Assembly: GCF_024814375.1 (NCBI RefSeq)
Contig: NZ_JANUXX010000003.1
Location: 88,382 to 152,381, forward strand
Direction: 5' to 3'
Origin: Streptococcus sciuri
Lineage (GTDB): Bacteria; Bacillota; Bacilli; Lactobacillales; Streptococcaceae
DNA length: 64,000 nucleotides
Shown here: positions 30,238-43,622 of the stretch, piece by piece
Layout of the letters: the number at the start of each line of letters is the position of its first letter
Numbering within the stretch: position 1 is the first letter of the stretch
Program-made: the position numbers and the translations under genes
Notes under the pieces: generated by a model
What the model was told of the DNA's origin: nothing
What the model saw: only the letters and a program-made list of their open reading frames with translations
The model's database searches: none

Positions 30238-30540
30238 ATGAGACTCATTAATACAACCAGTAGCCATGCTAAGTTAGTTCAAGGTCAACTCAGCAACACA
30301 GATGCTACTTTGGTCGAAACATACTCTGCTGGCAATACAGACGTGGTCTTTACACAAGCTCCTTACCACTATGAGATTTTGATTTCAAACAAATATCGGG
30401 CTATCAAGGATAGTGAACTTGAAGCCATTCGTGAGTTTTTCCTCAAACGAAAAATTGCTCCTAACATTGCACTTTTAGATAAAATAAAGACTCTACATAC
30501 CGCCAATTTGATTGAAATCTCTATCCCTGCTATGATTTGA
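30238..30540 (+). CDS. DUF1827 family protein
   Basis: This 100-aa protein starts MRLINTTSSHAKLV, contains NTDVVFTQAPYHYEILISNK and ends LIEISIPAMI. The composition and length match the lactic-acid-bacterial DUF1827 family (PF08860), of unknown function. It has a CGGAGGT site 6 bases upstream and an extended -10 (TGCTATAAT, 30200-30208) close by, and ends in a bidirectional terminator shared with tpiA. Confidence 0.75.
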   Translation: MRLINTTSSHAKLVQGQLSNTDATLVETYSAGNTDVVFTQAPYHYEILISNKYRAIKDSELEAIREFFLKRKIAPNIALLDKIKTLHTANLIEISIPAMI

Positions 30541-30565
30541 AAACTTTTTACTTATAACGATAATA

Positions 30566-30600
30566 TAAAAACACTTGGGAACAATCCTCAAGTGTTTTTA
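30566..30600. terminator. Bidirectional terminator between DUF1827 gene and tpiA
   Basis: AAAACACTTGGG and CCTCAAGTGTTTT pair around a short loop, with T-runs on both strands, between convergent genes. Confidence 0.8.
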
Positions 30601-30613
30601 TATTATCTATTAT

Positions 30614-31396
<783 letters not shown>

Positions 31397-31475
31397 TTAC
31401 TTGTTTATTTTATCACATTTTAGAGACAATTTAAAGACATAGTCACTTTTTTATGGAAAATCCTAACTCAAAAAC

Positions 31476-33836
31476 CTACTGTTCTTTCTTAGCTATCAAA
31501 ACTTTCCGTGGTTTAGTTCCCTCGGCTGGACCAATCACACCCGCTATCTCAAGTTCCTCAATGAGACGAGTAGCTCGTGGAAAACCGACAGAAAGTCTTC
31601 GTTGCAACATGGAAGCACTCGCCTTTTGGCTTTCTATCACTAGTTCTTTTGCCTCTTCAAATAAGCCATCACCTTCAGAAACACCTTTTTGCCCAGAAAC
31701 AAAGTCTTGCTCAGAAACCTCACCAGGGTCAAAGCTCTCGTCATAGTTTGCATCTGCTTGTTCCTTGATGAAGCTAACAATGTTTTCCACATCATCATCA
31801 GAGATGAAAGATCCTTGCAAACGAATAGGATGATTCTCATCGATAGGCTTAAAGAGCATGTCTCCCCGTCCTAGAAGTTTTTCTGCTCCATTTTCATCAA
31901 GAATGGTTCTACTGTCCGTACCGCTTGACACGGCAAAGGCAATCCGTGAGGGGACATTAGCCTTAATCAAACCTGAGATAACATCAACCGACGGACGTTG
32001 CGTAGCTAAAATCATATGGATACCTGCCGCACGTGCCTTCTGACCCAAACGAATAATGGCATCCTCAACTTCCTTACTCGCTACCATCATCAAATCCGCT
32101 AATTCATCAACAATGACGACAATAAAGGGAAGTGGAATGTGTTTTTGATCGGACTGTTTATTAAAAGCTTCCACCTTACTATTGTAACCTGCGATATTGC
32201 GCGCTCCAAAGTGACTAAAAAGTTCATAGCGCCTCTCCATCTCATCAACAACTTTCTGCAAAGCACGACTAGCTTTTCGAGGATTAGTAACAACAGGAGT
32301 CAAAAGATGCGGAATATCATTATAGACAGATAGCTCAACCATTTTAGGATCAATCATTAAAAGCTTAACCTGATCGGGACGTGCCTTCATCAAGATACTA
32401 GCAATCATACCATTCACTGCTACAGATTTACCTGAACCTGTTGATCCTGCGACTAGGAGATGAGGCATTTTAGCAAGATTAAAGCTCCTAGCCGATCCAT
32501 TAACTGCCTTTCCGAGTGGCACTTCTAAAAGATTATTTGGGTGAATCTTAGCTTGCTCCCATAGTTCACGAAAAGAAACCGTTGCAATTTCAGAATTTGG
32601 CACTTCAATACCCACTAAAGATTTACCAGGAATCGGTGCCTCTATGCGAACATCCTTAGCAGCTAAGGCTAGAGCCAAATCATCTGCTAGAGTTGAGATA
32701 CGATTGACACGAACACCGACAGCTGGCTTAACTTCATACTTGGTCACTGACGGACCTATCTCAGCACGCTCAACCTTAACATCAATTCCAAAACTTTTAA
32801 AAGTAGACTCCAAAATGGCAATGTTTTTACGCACGATATTTTTTTCTTTAGATTGGTTCTTAGGTTTATCAGATGCAAAGAGTTCAATTGTTGGCAATTG
32901 ATAATCCAAAATCTCTTTAGGAACAAAATCAACACTGACATCCTCTAGCGCATCCATATCATACATTAAATCCTCTTGAAATTCCTCATTGCTCTGTTCA
33001 GATGGCGAAGCTTCTGGTAATTGATAATCCAAAATTTCTGGTAAATCTTGGCTTGTTTCTTCTACCTCCTTATTATCTGATAAAATCTCGCCTGTCTCTA
33101 AGTCAACATCCAGATCCTCTAGGCGTTTTTGTACTTTTTGGGCTTCTTTTTCTGCCTGTTTTAAACGTTTTTGTTCCTCTTTCTTAACGAGATTTTCTTC
33201 TTTTTTGGCAAAGCGTTTTTGCTTATTTTCTTCGTGCTTTTTAGCAAACTTTTGATACATGCCTTGTACGAAATCAACGACATCATAGATGTCCCAAGGA
33301 CTCATCAAAAAAACACCTAATAGGATAAATAAAGCTCCAATCATGAAAGCCCCTATATTTGAAAAGAGAAAATCTGTTGGCTTATACAAAAGAGCTCCAA
33401 TCATCCCTCCACCAACAAAATGCTCAACCTTGAAAGTAAGGAGGTCACTCGTTAAGAGTTTAGCAGTTTGAATAAAAATATCTTTACCACGATTAGCTGA
33501 AAGGGCAAATAAATACGCTTGCCACTCAATTAAAAGCCCTATCATCAGTACCATAAATCCACTGATAATCCCTTCATGCTTTTTAATCCAGCGAAAAGCA
33601 AAAAGATAAACTAAAATCGCAAAAATAACCACATAAGCAAGACTTCCTACTCCAAATCGAATCACATTATAAGTAGTGATGCCAAAAGCACCTAAACGAA
33701 TAATGGCAAAAAAGAGAATCAATGCTGTCCCAAACGCCAACAACATCCGCCTAAACGCCCTTTTCTTTTCTTGCTCTGCCTTTGTTGGACGTCGTGTTTT
33801 TCGTCCTTTTTTTCCAGACTTTGTTCCTCTTGCCAT
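31476..33836 (-). CDS. ftsK: DNA translocase FtsK/SpoIIIE
   Basis: This is a septal DNA pump for chromosome segregation. The 786-aa protein has a basic N-terminus, four membrane helices (about 28-185), a long charged Lys/Glu linker, the motor domain with Walker [10 protein letters not shown] near 447 and Walker [12 protein letters not shown], and a C-terminal winged-helix gamma domain (about 720-780, with [15 protein letters not shown]) that reads KOPS/SRS-type polarity sequences. The start has an AGGAGGG site. Confidence 0.95.
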   Translation of the reverse strand: MARGTKSGKKGRKTRRPTKAEQEKKRAFRRMLLAFGTALILFFAIIRLGAFGITTYNVIRFGVGSLAYVVIFAILVYLFAFRWIKKHEGIISGFMVLMIGLLIEWQAYLFALSANRGKDIFIQTAKLLTSDLLTFKVEHFVGGGMIGALLYKPTDFLFSNIGAFMIGALFILLGVFLMSPWDIYDVVDFVQGMYQKFAKKHEENKQKRFAKKEENLVKKEEQKRLKQAEKEAQKVQKRLEDLDVDLETGEILSDNKEVEETSQDLPEILDYQLPEASPSEQSNEEFQEDLMYDMDALEDVSVDFVPKEILDYQLPTIELFASDKPKNQSKEKNIVRKNIAILESTFKSFGIDVKVERAEIGPSVTKYEVKPAVGVRVNRISTLADDLALALAAKDVRIEAPIPGKSLVGIEVPNSEIATVSFRELWEQAKIHPNNLLEVPLGKAVNGSARSFNLAKMPHLLVAGSTGSGKSVAVNGMIASILMKARPDQVKLLMIDPKMVELSVYNDIPHLLTPVVTNPRKASRALQKVVDEMERRYELFSHFGARNIAGYNSKVEAFNKQSDQKHIPLPFIVVIVDELADLMMVASKEVEDAIIRLGQKARAAGIHMILATQRPSVDVISGLIKANVPSRIAFAVSSGTDSRTILDENGAEKLLGRGDMLFKPIDENHPIRLQGSFISDDDVENIVSFIKEQADANYDESFDPGEVSEQDFVSGQKGVSEGDGLFEEAKELVIESQKASASMLQRRLSVGFPRATRLIEELEIAGVIGPAEGTKPRKVLIAKKEQ

Positions 33837-33996
33837 ATGACCCTCCTAGTCATTTTCAGATAATCACAATCCCTATTGTACCACATTTTGAACACTTAGA
33901 AAAATCACATAAGAGGAGTTTTTGATAGAATTTTCATAGCGAAAGCTAAGGTTCTGTGTTACAATAGAGAAAAACGTTTTGGAAGGATTTCAATTA

Positions 33997-34800
33997 ATGA
34001 AAAAATGGGGAGTTCTATCACTACTATTTGTTCTTCTCCTCACCCTAGCAGGGTGTGAAAGCATTGAGCGTACCTTGAGGGGAGATGATTACGTGAATCA
34101 ACAAATAGCTGCTAGCTCTAGCCAAGCTGAAAAAGAAAAGGCTACTAAAGAATTGCATACAGCCCTTAAAGCCAAAGCTAGTTCTTTTCCTCAATTAACT
34201 GATACCGTCTCAAAAAATGAGGCAGAGATCCTCATGACAACGTCTTTGGGAGACATCACCATTAAGCTTTTTCCTAAATATGCCCCTCTTGCTGTAGAAA
34301 ACTTTCTCACTCACGCCAAGGAAGGCTACTATGATAACTTAACTTTCCACCGTGTCATCAACAATTTTATCATCCAATCAGGAGATCCAAATGGCGATGG
34401 TACAGGTGGAAAATCCATCTGGAAGGGAAAAGACAAAAGCATTGATTCTGGAAATGGCTTTAAAAATGAGATTAGCCCTTATCTCTACAATATCCGTGGT
34501 AGCTTAGCAATGGCAAATAGAGGGGAAAACACCAATGGTAGCCAGTTTTACATCAATCAAAATAGTACAAACAATGCCAGCACATTAAAGACTAATCAAT
34601 ATCCTAAAGCTATCATTGATGCTTATAAAAAAGGAGGAAATCCTGATCTCGATGGGCAATACACTGTCTTTGGACAAGTCATCAGTGGCATGGACGTTGT
34701 GGACAAAATCGCCCAAGTCGAAACAGACGACAGCAATAAACCTAAGACAGATGTCACTATTAAAACTATAAAAATCCTAAAAGACTATCAGTTTGATTAA
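33997..34800 (+). CDS. Lipoprotein cyclophilin-type peptidyl-prolyl isomerase
   Basis: This surface-anchored prolyl isomerase is 267 aa long. The start MKKWGVL is chosen because GGAAGGA precedes it and gives a correct signal peptide ending in a lipobox, LTLAGC, with Cys near residue 20. The cyclophilin domain (about 70-265) contains FHRVINNFIIQSGDP (catalytic Arg) and GSLAMANRGENTNGSQFYI. It carries an insertion relative to small cyclophilins. It probably folds secreted proteins at the membrane and resembles pneumococcal SlrA-type proteins. Confidence 0.9.
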   Translation: MKKWGVLSLLFVLLLTLAGCESIERTLRGDDYVNQQIAASSSQAEKEKATKELHTALKAKASSFPQLTDTVSKNEAEILMTTSLGDITIKLFPKYAPLAVENFLTHAKEGYYDNLTFHRVINNFIIQSGDPNGDGTGGKSIWKGKDKSIDSGNGFKNEISPYLYNIRGSLAMANRGENTNGSQFYINQNSTNNASTLKTNQYPKAIIDAYKKGGNPDLDGQYTVFGQVISGMDVVDKIAQVETDDSNKPKTDVTIKTIKILKDYQFD

Positions 34801-34812
34801 GGGATGGTGTAT

Positions 34813-34836
34813 AAAAAACGGCAAAAGCCGTTTTTT
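34813..34836. terminator. Bidirectional terminator between cyclophilin and DpnII genes
   Basis: AAAAAACGGC-AAAA-GCCGTTTTTT is a perfect 10-bp stem with T-runs on both strands. It abuts the stop of the endonuclease gene. Confidence 0.9.
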
Positions 34837-35739
34837 ATTTGTTGAGTAAATCAGACAAAAAGTTTTCTTTTAACATGTGAAGATTAAAGATATTAGTCAT
34901 GTGACCAAAAGCTTCAGATAATGGTAAATGCGCTGTTTTCCATCCTTGACCATCAGTGACCCAAATAAATGCAACATCATTTTTTGAAGTTGTGACAAAT
35001 TGATTGAGTTCTGTAAACTCACCCGCTACTGCCTTTAGCTTACTGCTACCACCGCCGTAGTAGTTGGTTTCAATCAACCAAACTTTATGCTGTTCTTTGG
35101 AGTAAATTGCCACATCGAAACGACGCTCAGATTTATCAACGGGAACTTCTATATTCCATTTTTCTTTTATGAAAGGTGCGGTTGCTTGAGTTTTCCACTC
35201 TAGACCCAGTAGGTCAGAAATTTTAGAAACATGACGCTCTAAAATGCCTTCCATAGTTGTTCCGCTACGATTTTTTCGTGCATTGCTGTCTAAACCAGCC
35301 TCAACTCCGTAAACATAGTCAACTAAGGAACGATTTGCTTTATTCTGCAAGAAATCTAGCAAACCAGACTTTTCAATGAAGTCTACATAGTCTTTGATAA
35401 TATCTGTATCAATTTTCGAAAAGTTGAGTTGTTCGAAACTCATGTTATCTTGTTCATCTATAGAAAGAACATCTAAAATTTTATCACGACTGGCAATTAG
35501 GCTTGGGATCGCACGCAACAAGTTTGGTTGCTTCGCAAATAGCGACAAAGCTTCATCATAGATTGACTCTTTGCCTATTAAGTAATTGAGCGTATTTAAT
35601 TCTAGTTCAAATTGTTTAGTTTCTCGCTCAACTTTATCCCAGTTGACGTAATATTCAGGCGTGCGGTTTGTTACAGATAAAGTTGATAAAAACTCTTTAA
35701 GCCTATCTTCTGGCGAGAGTTGCAAATATTCATTTAATT

Positions 35740-35743
<4 letters not shown>
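34835..35743 (-). CDS. dpnB: Type II restriction endonuclease DpnII/MboI family (GATC)
   Basis: This nuclease cleaves unmethylated GATC. The 302-aa protein has the DpnII-family layout, with a C-terminal catalytic region containing ERRFDVAIYS and VWLIETNYYGGGSSK, where D-x(n)-E-x-N/K residues form the active site. It appears intact and full length. Its ATG overlaps the old stop of the second methylase (ATGA), the arrangement of the pneumococcal dpnM-dpnA-dpnB operon. A segment of its N-terminal coding region (LNTLNYLIGKESIYDEALSL) has a diverged copy inside the upstream methylase gene. Confidence 0.95.
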
Positions 35744-37408
<1,665 letters not shown>

Positions 37409-37437
37409 CAAGTCCTGTTTTATCATTGTTAAACAAA

Positions 37438-37463
37438 AACAAGCTAAGAAAAACTAGCTTGCT
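37438..37463 (-). terminator. Terminator of the glmU-mtnN operon
   Basis: CAAGCTAG and CTTAGCTTG pair around a T-rich loop, followed on the minus strand by TTTTTG, about 25 bases after mtnN. Confidence 0.65.
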
Positions 37464-37488
37464 CTGTGTTTAACTGCCGTCTTTTTAT

Positions 37489-38178
37489 TTATAATTTCTC
37501 CAAAAAAGCAATTAGCATTTGAGCGGAGCGTTTACCGGCTTCTATGATGAACTCATCAAAGGTGATGTTGGCATCATGGCTAGCGGTATCGCTCATCGCT
37601 CTGACCACGATGAAAGGACGCTTTGTTGCATACGCAGCTTGCGCAATCGCAGCTCCCTCCATCTCAACAGCTAGAACATCTGGAAAAGCTTTTTTTATAC
37701 TATCGTTCTTATCTTGACAAGCAATAAAGCTATCACCTGTTGCAATCAGTCCGATATGACTGTCTATATCTTGTTCTTTTAGAATTTCCTCAAAGACGGC
37801 GATGAAGTGCTCATCAGACTCGAAATAAAGAGGCTGTGTAGCCATCTGTCCATAAGCATAACCAAAAGCTGTCACATCTACATCATAATAAACCAAGCGA
37901 GTGGCTACCACAACATCACCGATGGCAATCCCTTTTCCCACAGCACCTGCTGATCCTGTATTGATAATAGCGTCTACGTCAAAGAAATCCACCAAAACGG
38001 CAACACTCATGGCAGATATGACTTTACCAATACCAGATTGCACAAGCACTACTTCATGTTTTCCAAGTTTTCCGCTATAGTAAGTCTTTCCTAAACGTGT
38101 CGTTATTCTTTTTGTGTCTAATTTATCTACTAAAAGCTGCAATTCCTGATCCATAGCAGCAATAATTCCAATTTTCAT
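37489..38178 (-). CDS. mtnN: 5'-methylthioadenosine/S-adenosylhomocysteine nucleosidase
   Basis: This enzyme (Pfs) cleaves MTA and SAH to release adenine, in SAM recycling and upstream of LuxS. The 229-aa protein starts MKIGIIAAMDQELQLL and carries GSAGAVG, the substrate Glu in VEMEGAAIAQ near 172 and the catalytic Asp in RAMSDTAS near 196. It is the last gene of the glmU-NUDIX-macP-mtnN run, the same order as in S. pneumoniae. Confidence 0.96.
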   Translation of the reverse strand: MKIGIIAAMDQELQLLVDKLDTKRITTRLGKTYYSGKLGKHEVVLVQSGIGKVISAMSVAVLVDFFDVDAIINTGSAGAVGKGIAIGDVVVATRLVYYDVDVTAFGYAYGQMATQPLYFESDEHFIAVFEEILKEQDIDSHIGLIATGDSFIACQDKNDSIKKAFPDVLAVEMEGAAIAQAAYATKRPFIVVRAMSDTASHDANITFDEFIIEAGKRSAQMLIAFLEKL

Positions 38179-38184
38179 CTTACC

Positions 38185-38403
38185 TCACCAATTAAAAACA
38201 GCGTAAACGAGTGCTACAATCAATAGTAACACAATCCCAAGTATAATATTCAACTTACGTCTAAAAGCTTTACGCCTTTCCTGCTCCATTTTACGGCTCT
38301 TATAAATAGGACGAGAGGCGTCATCAATCTGAAAGTCCTCATCATCTAGGTTGTTGTGTTTTGCTTTTTCAATGATATCATCTGTAAGTAGAGGAGTTCC
38401 CAC
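38185..38403 (-). CDS. macP: MacP-like membrane activator of class A PBP
   Basis: This 72-aa protein has an acidic N-terminus starting MGTPLLTDDIIEKAK, a basic segment (SRKMEQERRKAFRRK) and one C-terminal membrane helix (about 50-70). Position and layout match pneumococcal MacP, the substrate of StkP that activates PBP2a: there too it lies between mtnN and the NUDIX gene next to glmU. The symbol rests mainly on this synteny and on the N-terminal PLLTD motif. It overlaps the NUDIX gene by one base. Confidence 0.7.
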   Translation of the reverse strand: MGTPLLTDDIIEKAKHNNLDDEDFQIDDASRPIYKSRKMEQERRKAFRRKLNIILGIVLLLIVALVYAVFNW

Positions 38404-38957
38404 TAGATATCACCTCCGTAATGAAGCGCATAATATTGCAGAGCAATGAGGGTCTTGGCATCGCAAATCTCCCCTGATTTGACCAAGTCCATACACTCTT
38501 TATAACTAAGCTCAAATAGCTCAATAACTTCATCATCATCTTGAGGACGAGGATGTTCCACTTTTTTCAGTTCCCTAGCCAAATAAAGTCTAATTTTTTC
38601 ATTTGAAAAACCAATCGCTGTGTAAAAAGTGTAGAGAGGAGTGAGTTTTCCTTGATATCCTGTTTCTTCCTCTAGTTCACGACTAGCTGCATCCGTTTCA
38701 AAACCCGTTTCGCCTTCTTCTAGTTTGCCTGCTGGAATCTCATAGGAGACTTGCTCGATGGCTTTACGGTATTGTTTGACAAGGATAATTTTTCTCTCCG
38801 CAGTGATTGCTAAAATAGCGACGGCACCTTTGTGAAAAACAAGCTCCCGCTTTGATGTACCTAAGTTATTTGGCAGTTTGACCTCGTCAACAGCGACCTT
38901 AAAAATCCTACCATCAAAAATCTCTGTACGTTTCAATGTTTTTTCTTCAAAATCCAT
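38403..38957 (-). CDS. ADP-ribose pyrophosphatase-type NUDIX hydrolase
   Basis: This 184-aa protein of the ADP-sugar pyrophosphatase group (NudF/YqkG) has a Nudix box GKLEEGETGFETDAASRELEEETGY near residue 75 and the preceding EIPAGKLEEGE signature. The N-terminal FEEKTLKRTEIFDGRIFKV beta-sheet region is typical of the domain-swapped dimer. It follows glmU by 8 bases. It likely hydrolyses ADP-ribose to AMP and ribose-5-phosphate. Confidence 0.9.
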   Translation of the reverse strand: MDFEEKTLKRTEIFDGRIFKVAVDEVKLPNNLGTSKRELVFHKGAVAILAITAERKIILVKQYRKAIEQVSYEIPAGKLEEGETGFETDAASRELEEETGYQGKLTPLYTFYTAIGFSNEKIRLYLARELKKVEHPRPQDDDEVIELFELSYKECMDLVKSGEICDAKTLIALQYYALHYGGDI

Positions 38958-38965
38958 AACTTACC

Positions 38966-40357
<1,392 letters not shown>

Positions 40358-40412
40358 TTATCTATAAGTAAACTGCTACTATTATATCATAAAATTGCAC
40401 ATTATAGGCAGG

Positions 40413-41378
40413 CTATTTCATATACTCTCGTGCATTATCTAATACTGCCATCACTGCTAAGCTATGTTCTAACGCTTTTTGAGCTGATTTGCTATCTCTA
40501 GTCGCTAAAATACGCTCAAAGTTCTCAAACTCTGCTTGCATACGGTGTTTATTGGCATTATGATCGATGAGATGGCTTTTCTCCTTATTCAAGGTTACTT
40601 GGATGACTGGTAAGCTGTTTGTTGCTCCTAATATAGCAATAGACCCTTTATTACCTTGGATAGTGGAGCGTGCTTCTGCTTCACAATCTTTTGCAGCGAT
40701 ACAAACACACTTAAACCGATCAAAGTCCATAACCAATACTCCAGAGGTATCCACATCTTTTTCCTTATTTGCCAAATAATACACAGACTTTGGCTGACCA
40801 AAAAGACCTACGATGAGATGGATATTATAGATATTAAGATCATATAAGGCTCCTCCTCCCATCTCTGGATCAAAAGCTGGAGCTACTTCACCTTTCTTAA
40901 AAGCATCATAGCGTGAAGAATACTGTGAATAATTGCACTCCACAATCTTAATCTCACCAATGGAGGGGAGCGCCTCCTTAATCACGGCAAAGTTTGGCAG
41001 ATACTGATTTGTAATAGCTTCTAGTAAAAAGACCTGTTTTTGCTTTGCAATAGTTGCCAAGTCCTCTAAATCTGATTTTTTAAGCGTAAAAGGCTTTTCA
41101 CAAATGACGTTTTTTCCAGCTTGCAAAGCTTTTTTAGCATAGGTATAGTGAGTGTTGTTGGGTGTTGCGATATAGATTGTATCAATCGCATCACTTGCTA
41201 ACAAATCTTCATACCGATTCGTTGCAATCGGTATCGCATAGCGATGAGCCAACTCTTGTGCCTTACTAAGACTGCGTGGGGTGGATAAAATCCCTACTAA
41301 CGCTATGCCTGTTATATTCTCCAAAATAGGTAACACTTCTTGAACAATTTTACCTGTTCCTAACACTGCTAACTTCAT
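40413..41378 (-). CDS. Gfo/Idh/MocA family oxidoreductase
   Basis: This 321-aa NAD(P)-dependent dehydrogenase has a Rossmann N-terminus (AVLGTGKIVQEVLP), the family motif CEKPFTLKK near residue 95 (catalytic Lys) and the DP-x-MGGGALYDLNIYNIHL segment with the conserved HL histidine. Sugar or inositol derivatives are usual substrates, but the specific one is not evident. Its ATG overlaps the original stop of the upstream ASCH gene (ATGA), so the two were cotranscribed. Confidence 0.9.
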   Translation of the reverse strand: MKLAVLGTGKIVQEVLPILENITGIALVGILSTPRSLSKAQELAHRYAIPIATNRYEDLLASDAIDTIYIATPNNTHYTYAKKALQAGKNVICEKPFTLKKSDLEDLATIAKQKQVFLLEAITNQYLPNFAVIKEALPSIGEIKIVECNYSQYSSRYDAFKKGEVAPAFDPEMGGGALYDLNIYNIHLIVGLFGQPKSVYYLANKEKDVDTSGVLVMDFDRFKCVCIAAKDCEAEARSTIQGNKGSIAILGATNSLPVIQVTLNKEKSHLIDHNANKHRMQAEFENFERILATRDSKSAQKALEHSLAVMAVLDNAREYMK

Positions 41379-41818
41379 TTTATGTCCTCTTTCTTAGGAT
41401 AAATCATTTCAAACTCTTCTAAAAAACTCAAACTGTCCTCACTAAAAGTCAAACCACACTTCGTAAACCATTTATTGAAAAGTTTTTCGTGTTCTTTTTA
41501 CCACCATAAAAGACTCCTATCGTCCTCGCCTTCTTTGTAGGCATGCTGAGCTGATACTTGATAAAAAGGCACTAGACTAACTTTCTTGATTTCAATAATG
41601 CAGACGACTTTATCCTGACTATCTAAAAAATCTCCCTGTAGCAATGGTGCTTCTGTCTCGTATAATTCGTAAGCAAATGATGTCGCTGTTTTAATACCCT
41701 TTAGAACCAAGTTAGCTATCGTATCTGCCACCGCACCAAAAGACAAAGTATCCATGTCTTGAGTGATTTCAGAATGAGTAGCGAGAAAATCTTGACACAT
41801 GATTTTGGCTTTTACCAT
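41375..41818 (-). pseudogene. ASCH-domain protein interrupted by an in-frame stop
   Basis: The open part (41498-41818) encodes 106 residues of an ASCH protein: KGIKTATSFAYELYE, VVCIIEIKKV and HAYKEGEDDRSLLWW. The frame then meets TAA (41498-41500) and, without any shift, continues KEHEKLFNKWFTKCG to IYPKKEDIK and a TGA that overlaps the oxidoreductase ATG. The joined length (147 residues) is that of intact ASCH proteins. So this is a point nonsense mutation, recent enough that the downstream frame is clean. The C-terminal third, part of the beta-barrel, is lost unless readthrough occurs. ASCH proteins bind modified RNA or nucleosides. Confidence 0.85.
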
Positions 41819-41836
41819 ATCATCTCTGTAATTTTC

Positions 41837-42073
41837 TTAATGTTCTCCGAAAAGGAACGTGGCAACAGCGATGACAATGATGGCACCCAAAATAGAGGGA
41901 AAGATAGCCATGCCTGCAAGATGTACTCCCCAAGCGCCAAAAAGACGCTGTCCAACAAAAGCACCGAGTAATCCTGCAACAGTGTTCCAGATACAGCCCA
42001 TTGAGCGATTTTTTCCTGTTATAATACTAGCTATCCATCCGACAAAAGCGCCAACGATAAGTGCGCCAATCAT
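41837..42073 (-). CDS. GlsB/YeaQ/YmgE family stress-response membrane protein
   Basis: This 78-aa protein of three glycine-rich membrane helices starts MIGALIVGAFVGWIAS, contains NTVAGLLGAFVG and ends VATFLFGEH. It belongs to the transglycosylase-associated (Tgl) small-membrane-protein family. In Gram-positives such proteins (GlsB) pair with Asp23/Gls24 envelope stress proteins. There is no Gls24 gene here. The start has an AAGGAGA site. Confidence 0.88.
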   Translation of the reverse strand: MIGALIVGAFVGWIASIITGKNRSMGCIWNTVAGLLGAFVGQRLFGAWGVHLAGMAIFPSILGAIIVIAVATFLFGEH

Positions 42074-42154
42074 AGATATTCTCCTTTTTCGTTTGTACTA
42101 GTTTGATTATAGCATGATTAAAAGGCTTTGACAAAAATCCATCAATCTAAAAAT

Positions 42155-42180
42155 AAAAAAGCTAGTCTAGCTAGCTTTTT
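42155..42180 (-). terminator. Terminator of the LysM gene
   Basis: AAAAGCTAG / CTAGCTTTT is a stem followed by TTTT on the minus strand, directly after the LysM gene stop. Confidence 0.8.
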
Positions 42181-42185
42181 AGATA

Positions 42186-42734
42186 TTACAAGCCCCAAGC
42201 CCCAAAACCTGAAGATTGGTAAGCACGAATAGCGGCTTGGATTTGAGCATCAACGCTTGAAGTATCGCCCCATATTGGCATTGTTTGGAAAAGACCAGAG
42301 GCACCTGAAGGGTTGTAAGCATTAACATTACCGTTTGATTCTTTAGCAATAATATATTCCCAAGTGCTTGCACTTGTTCCGGTTGCAGCAGCTACTTGAG
42401 CAGCAGCATAAGCTCCTACGGATCCTGCAGTATTGCCATTTGCTAACACAACGCTAGATTGGTAAGTTGCTGTCTCAGCAGGTGCTGCTGATGCTGTTTC
42501 TACTGCTGTAGAGGCATCAAGCTCTAAAACCTGACCAACGTGGATAAGGTTGCTATCTGCAATATGATTTAGGCGAACGAGTTCGTCAACCGTTGTATTG
42601 TGGTTTGTGGCGATGGCTGATAAAGTATCTCCAGCTTGAACAGTATAGCTATCTGCATGAGCTACAACACCTGCTATAGCCAATCCAAGTGTTGCCAAAA
42701 CCATCACTAACTGCATTTTTATTTTGTTTGTCAT
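42186..42734 (-). CDS. Secreted LysM protein with lytic-transglycosylase-like C-terminus
   Basis: This 182-aa exported cell-wall protein starts MTNKIKM, with AAGGAGA 6 bases upstream, and has a signal peptide ending AHADS near residue 29. One LysM domain follows (about 30-73: [27 protein letters not shown]), then an Ala/Thr-rich linker and a C-terminal domain with [28 protein letters not shown], whose Glu lies in the SLT-like position. The layout matches streptococcal LysM/transglycosylase (IsaA/SceD-like) wall hydrolases. It is single-gene, with a terminator. Confidence 0.88.
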   Translation of the reverse strand: MTNKIKMQLVMVLATLGLAIAGVVAHADSYTVQAGDTLSAIATNHNTTVDELVRLNHIADSNLIHVGQVLELDASTAVETASAAPAETATYQSSVVLANGNTAGSVGAYAAAQVAAATGTSASTWEYIIAKESNGNVNAYNPSGASGLFQTMPIWGDTSSVDAQIQAAIRAYQSSGFGAWGL

Positions 42735-42923
42735 ATATCTTCTCCTTGATATGATATTACTCCTTCTCAAAAGGGAGTTAACTTGTTGAATCTCTCAACA
42801 ACGTTATTTATCATACACACTTAAGGTGACAAACAGATTGGCTTTGTGTAACATTGATAACAAAGAGATTGACTTTTATCAACGAAAGCTTAAATAAATC
42901 TTAAAAAAGAGCAGTTTTCTTTT

Positions 42924-43622
42924 TTATTTTAAACTCCAACCACCATCTATCTTAACAATAGTGCCTTGCATAGCACTTGCTTTCCCAGATGCTAAAAAAA
43001 GAGTTAGCTCCGCAATTTCCTCTGGCAACGTCCAGCGCTTAATCGGAGTCTGTGCCGCTACCCAATCAGCCAAACCGCCTGGCTCAAAGTCAGTTGCTGT
43101 CATTCCCGTTTTGACCGCACCAGGAGCGATGCCAAAGACCTGAATACCTTTATCAGCGTAGTCCAGAGCGACTTGCTTAGTCAAACCAGCAAGAGCATGC
43201 TTGCTGGCGGTATAGCTAGATCCGCCACCGCCTGCCAAAAAAGAAGCAATAGAGCACATATTGATGATGATACCTTGCTGACGTAATAACATCTTAGGCA
43301 GATAGTGGTGCATTAGATGAGTAGGTGCATAGAGATTGATAGCAAATAGTCGCTCCATATCTGCCATACTTTGCTCAAGAAGTGGCTGATAATTATCCAA
43401 GATACCTGCGGTATTACAAAGAATATCGACATCTGCTACTTGCTCAAACAAACTCTCTAAATCTGCCGTTAGATCCAGTTGAAACGTGTGCAAGTGTTCA
43501 TCTTGCTTATCAATTGCTGACTTATCTACTGCAAAAACCTCGTAGCCTGCCTCTAAAAAGGCACACATCTGAGCTCGTCCGATACCGCTAGCTGCCCCAG
43601 TGATAAGTACACGCTTAGTCAT
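42924..43622 (-). CDS. Short-chain dehydrogenase/reductase
   Basis: This 232-aa classical SDR has the cofactor motif TGAASGIGRA (residues 8-17), the structural NTAG near 90, and the catalytic Ser-Tyr-Lys triad in CSIASFLAGGGGSSYTASKHA. The C-terminus ends KIDGGWSLK, as in FabG-type 3-oxoacyl-ACP reductases, but fab genes are not nearby, so the substrate is open. Its ATG overlaps the stop of the DUF2829 gene by 8 bases. Confidence 0.88.
   Translation of the reverse strand: MTKRVLITGAASGIGRAQMCAFLEAGYEVFAVDKSAIDKQDEHLHTFQLDLTADLESLFEQVADVDILCNTAGILDNYQPLLEQSMADMERLFAINLYAPTHLMHHYLPKMLLRQQGIIINMCSIASFLAGGGGSSYTASKHALAGLTKQVALDYADKGIQVFGIAPGAVKTGMTATDFEPGGLADWVAAQTPIKRWTLPEEIAELTLFLASGKASAMQGTIVKIDGGWSLK

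Noticed and set aside
42830..42875. WalR (VicR)-type box upstream of the LysM gene
   Set aside because: TGTTAT and TGTTAC occur, but the spacing is 3 bases rather than the usual 5, so I do not claim it.
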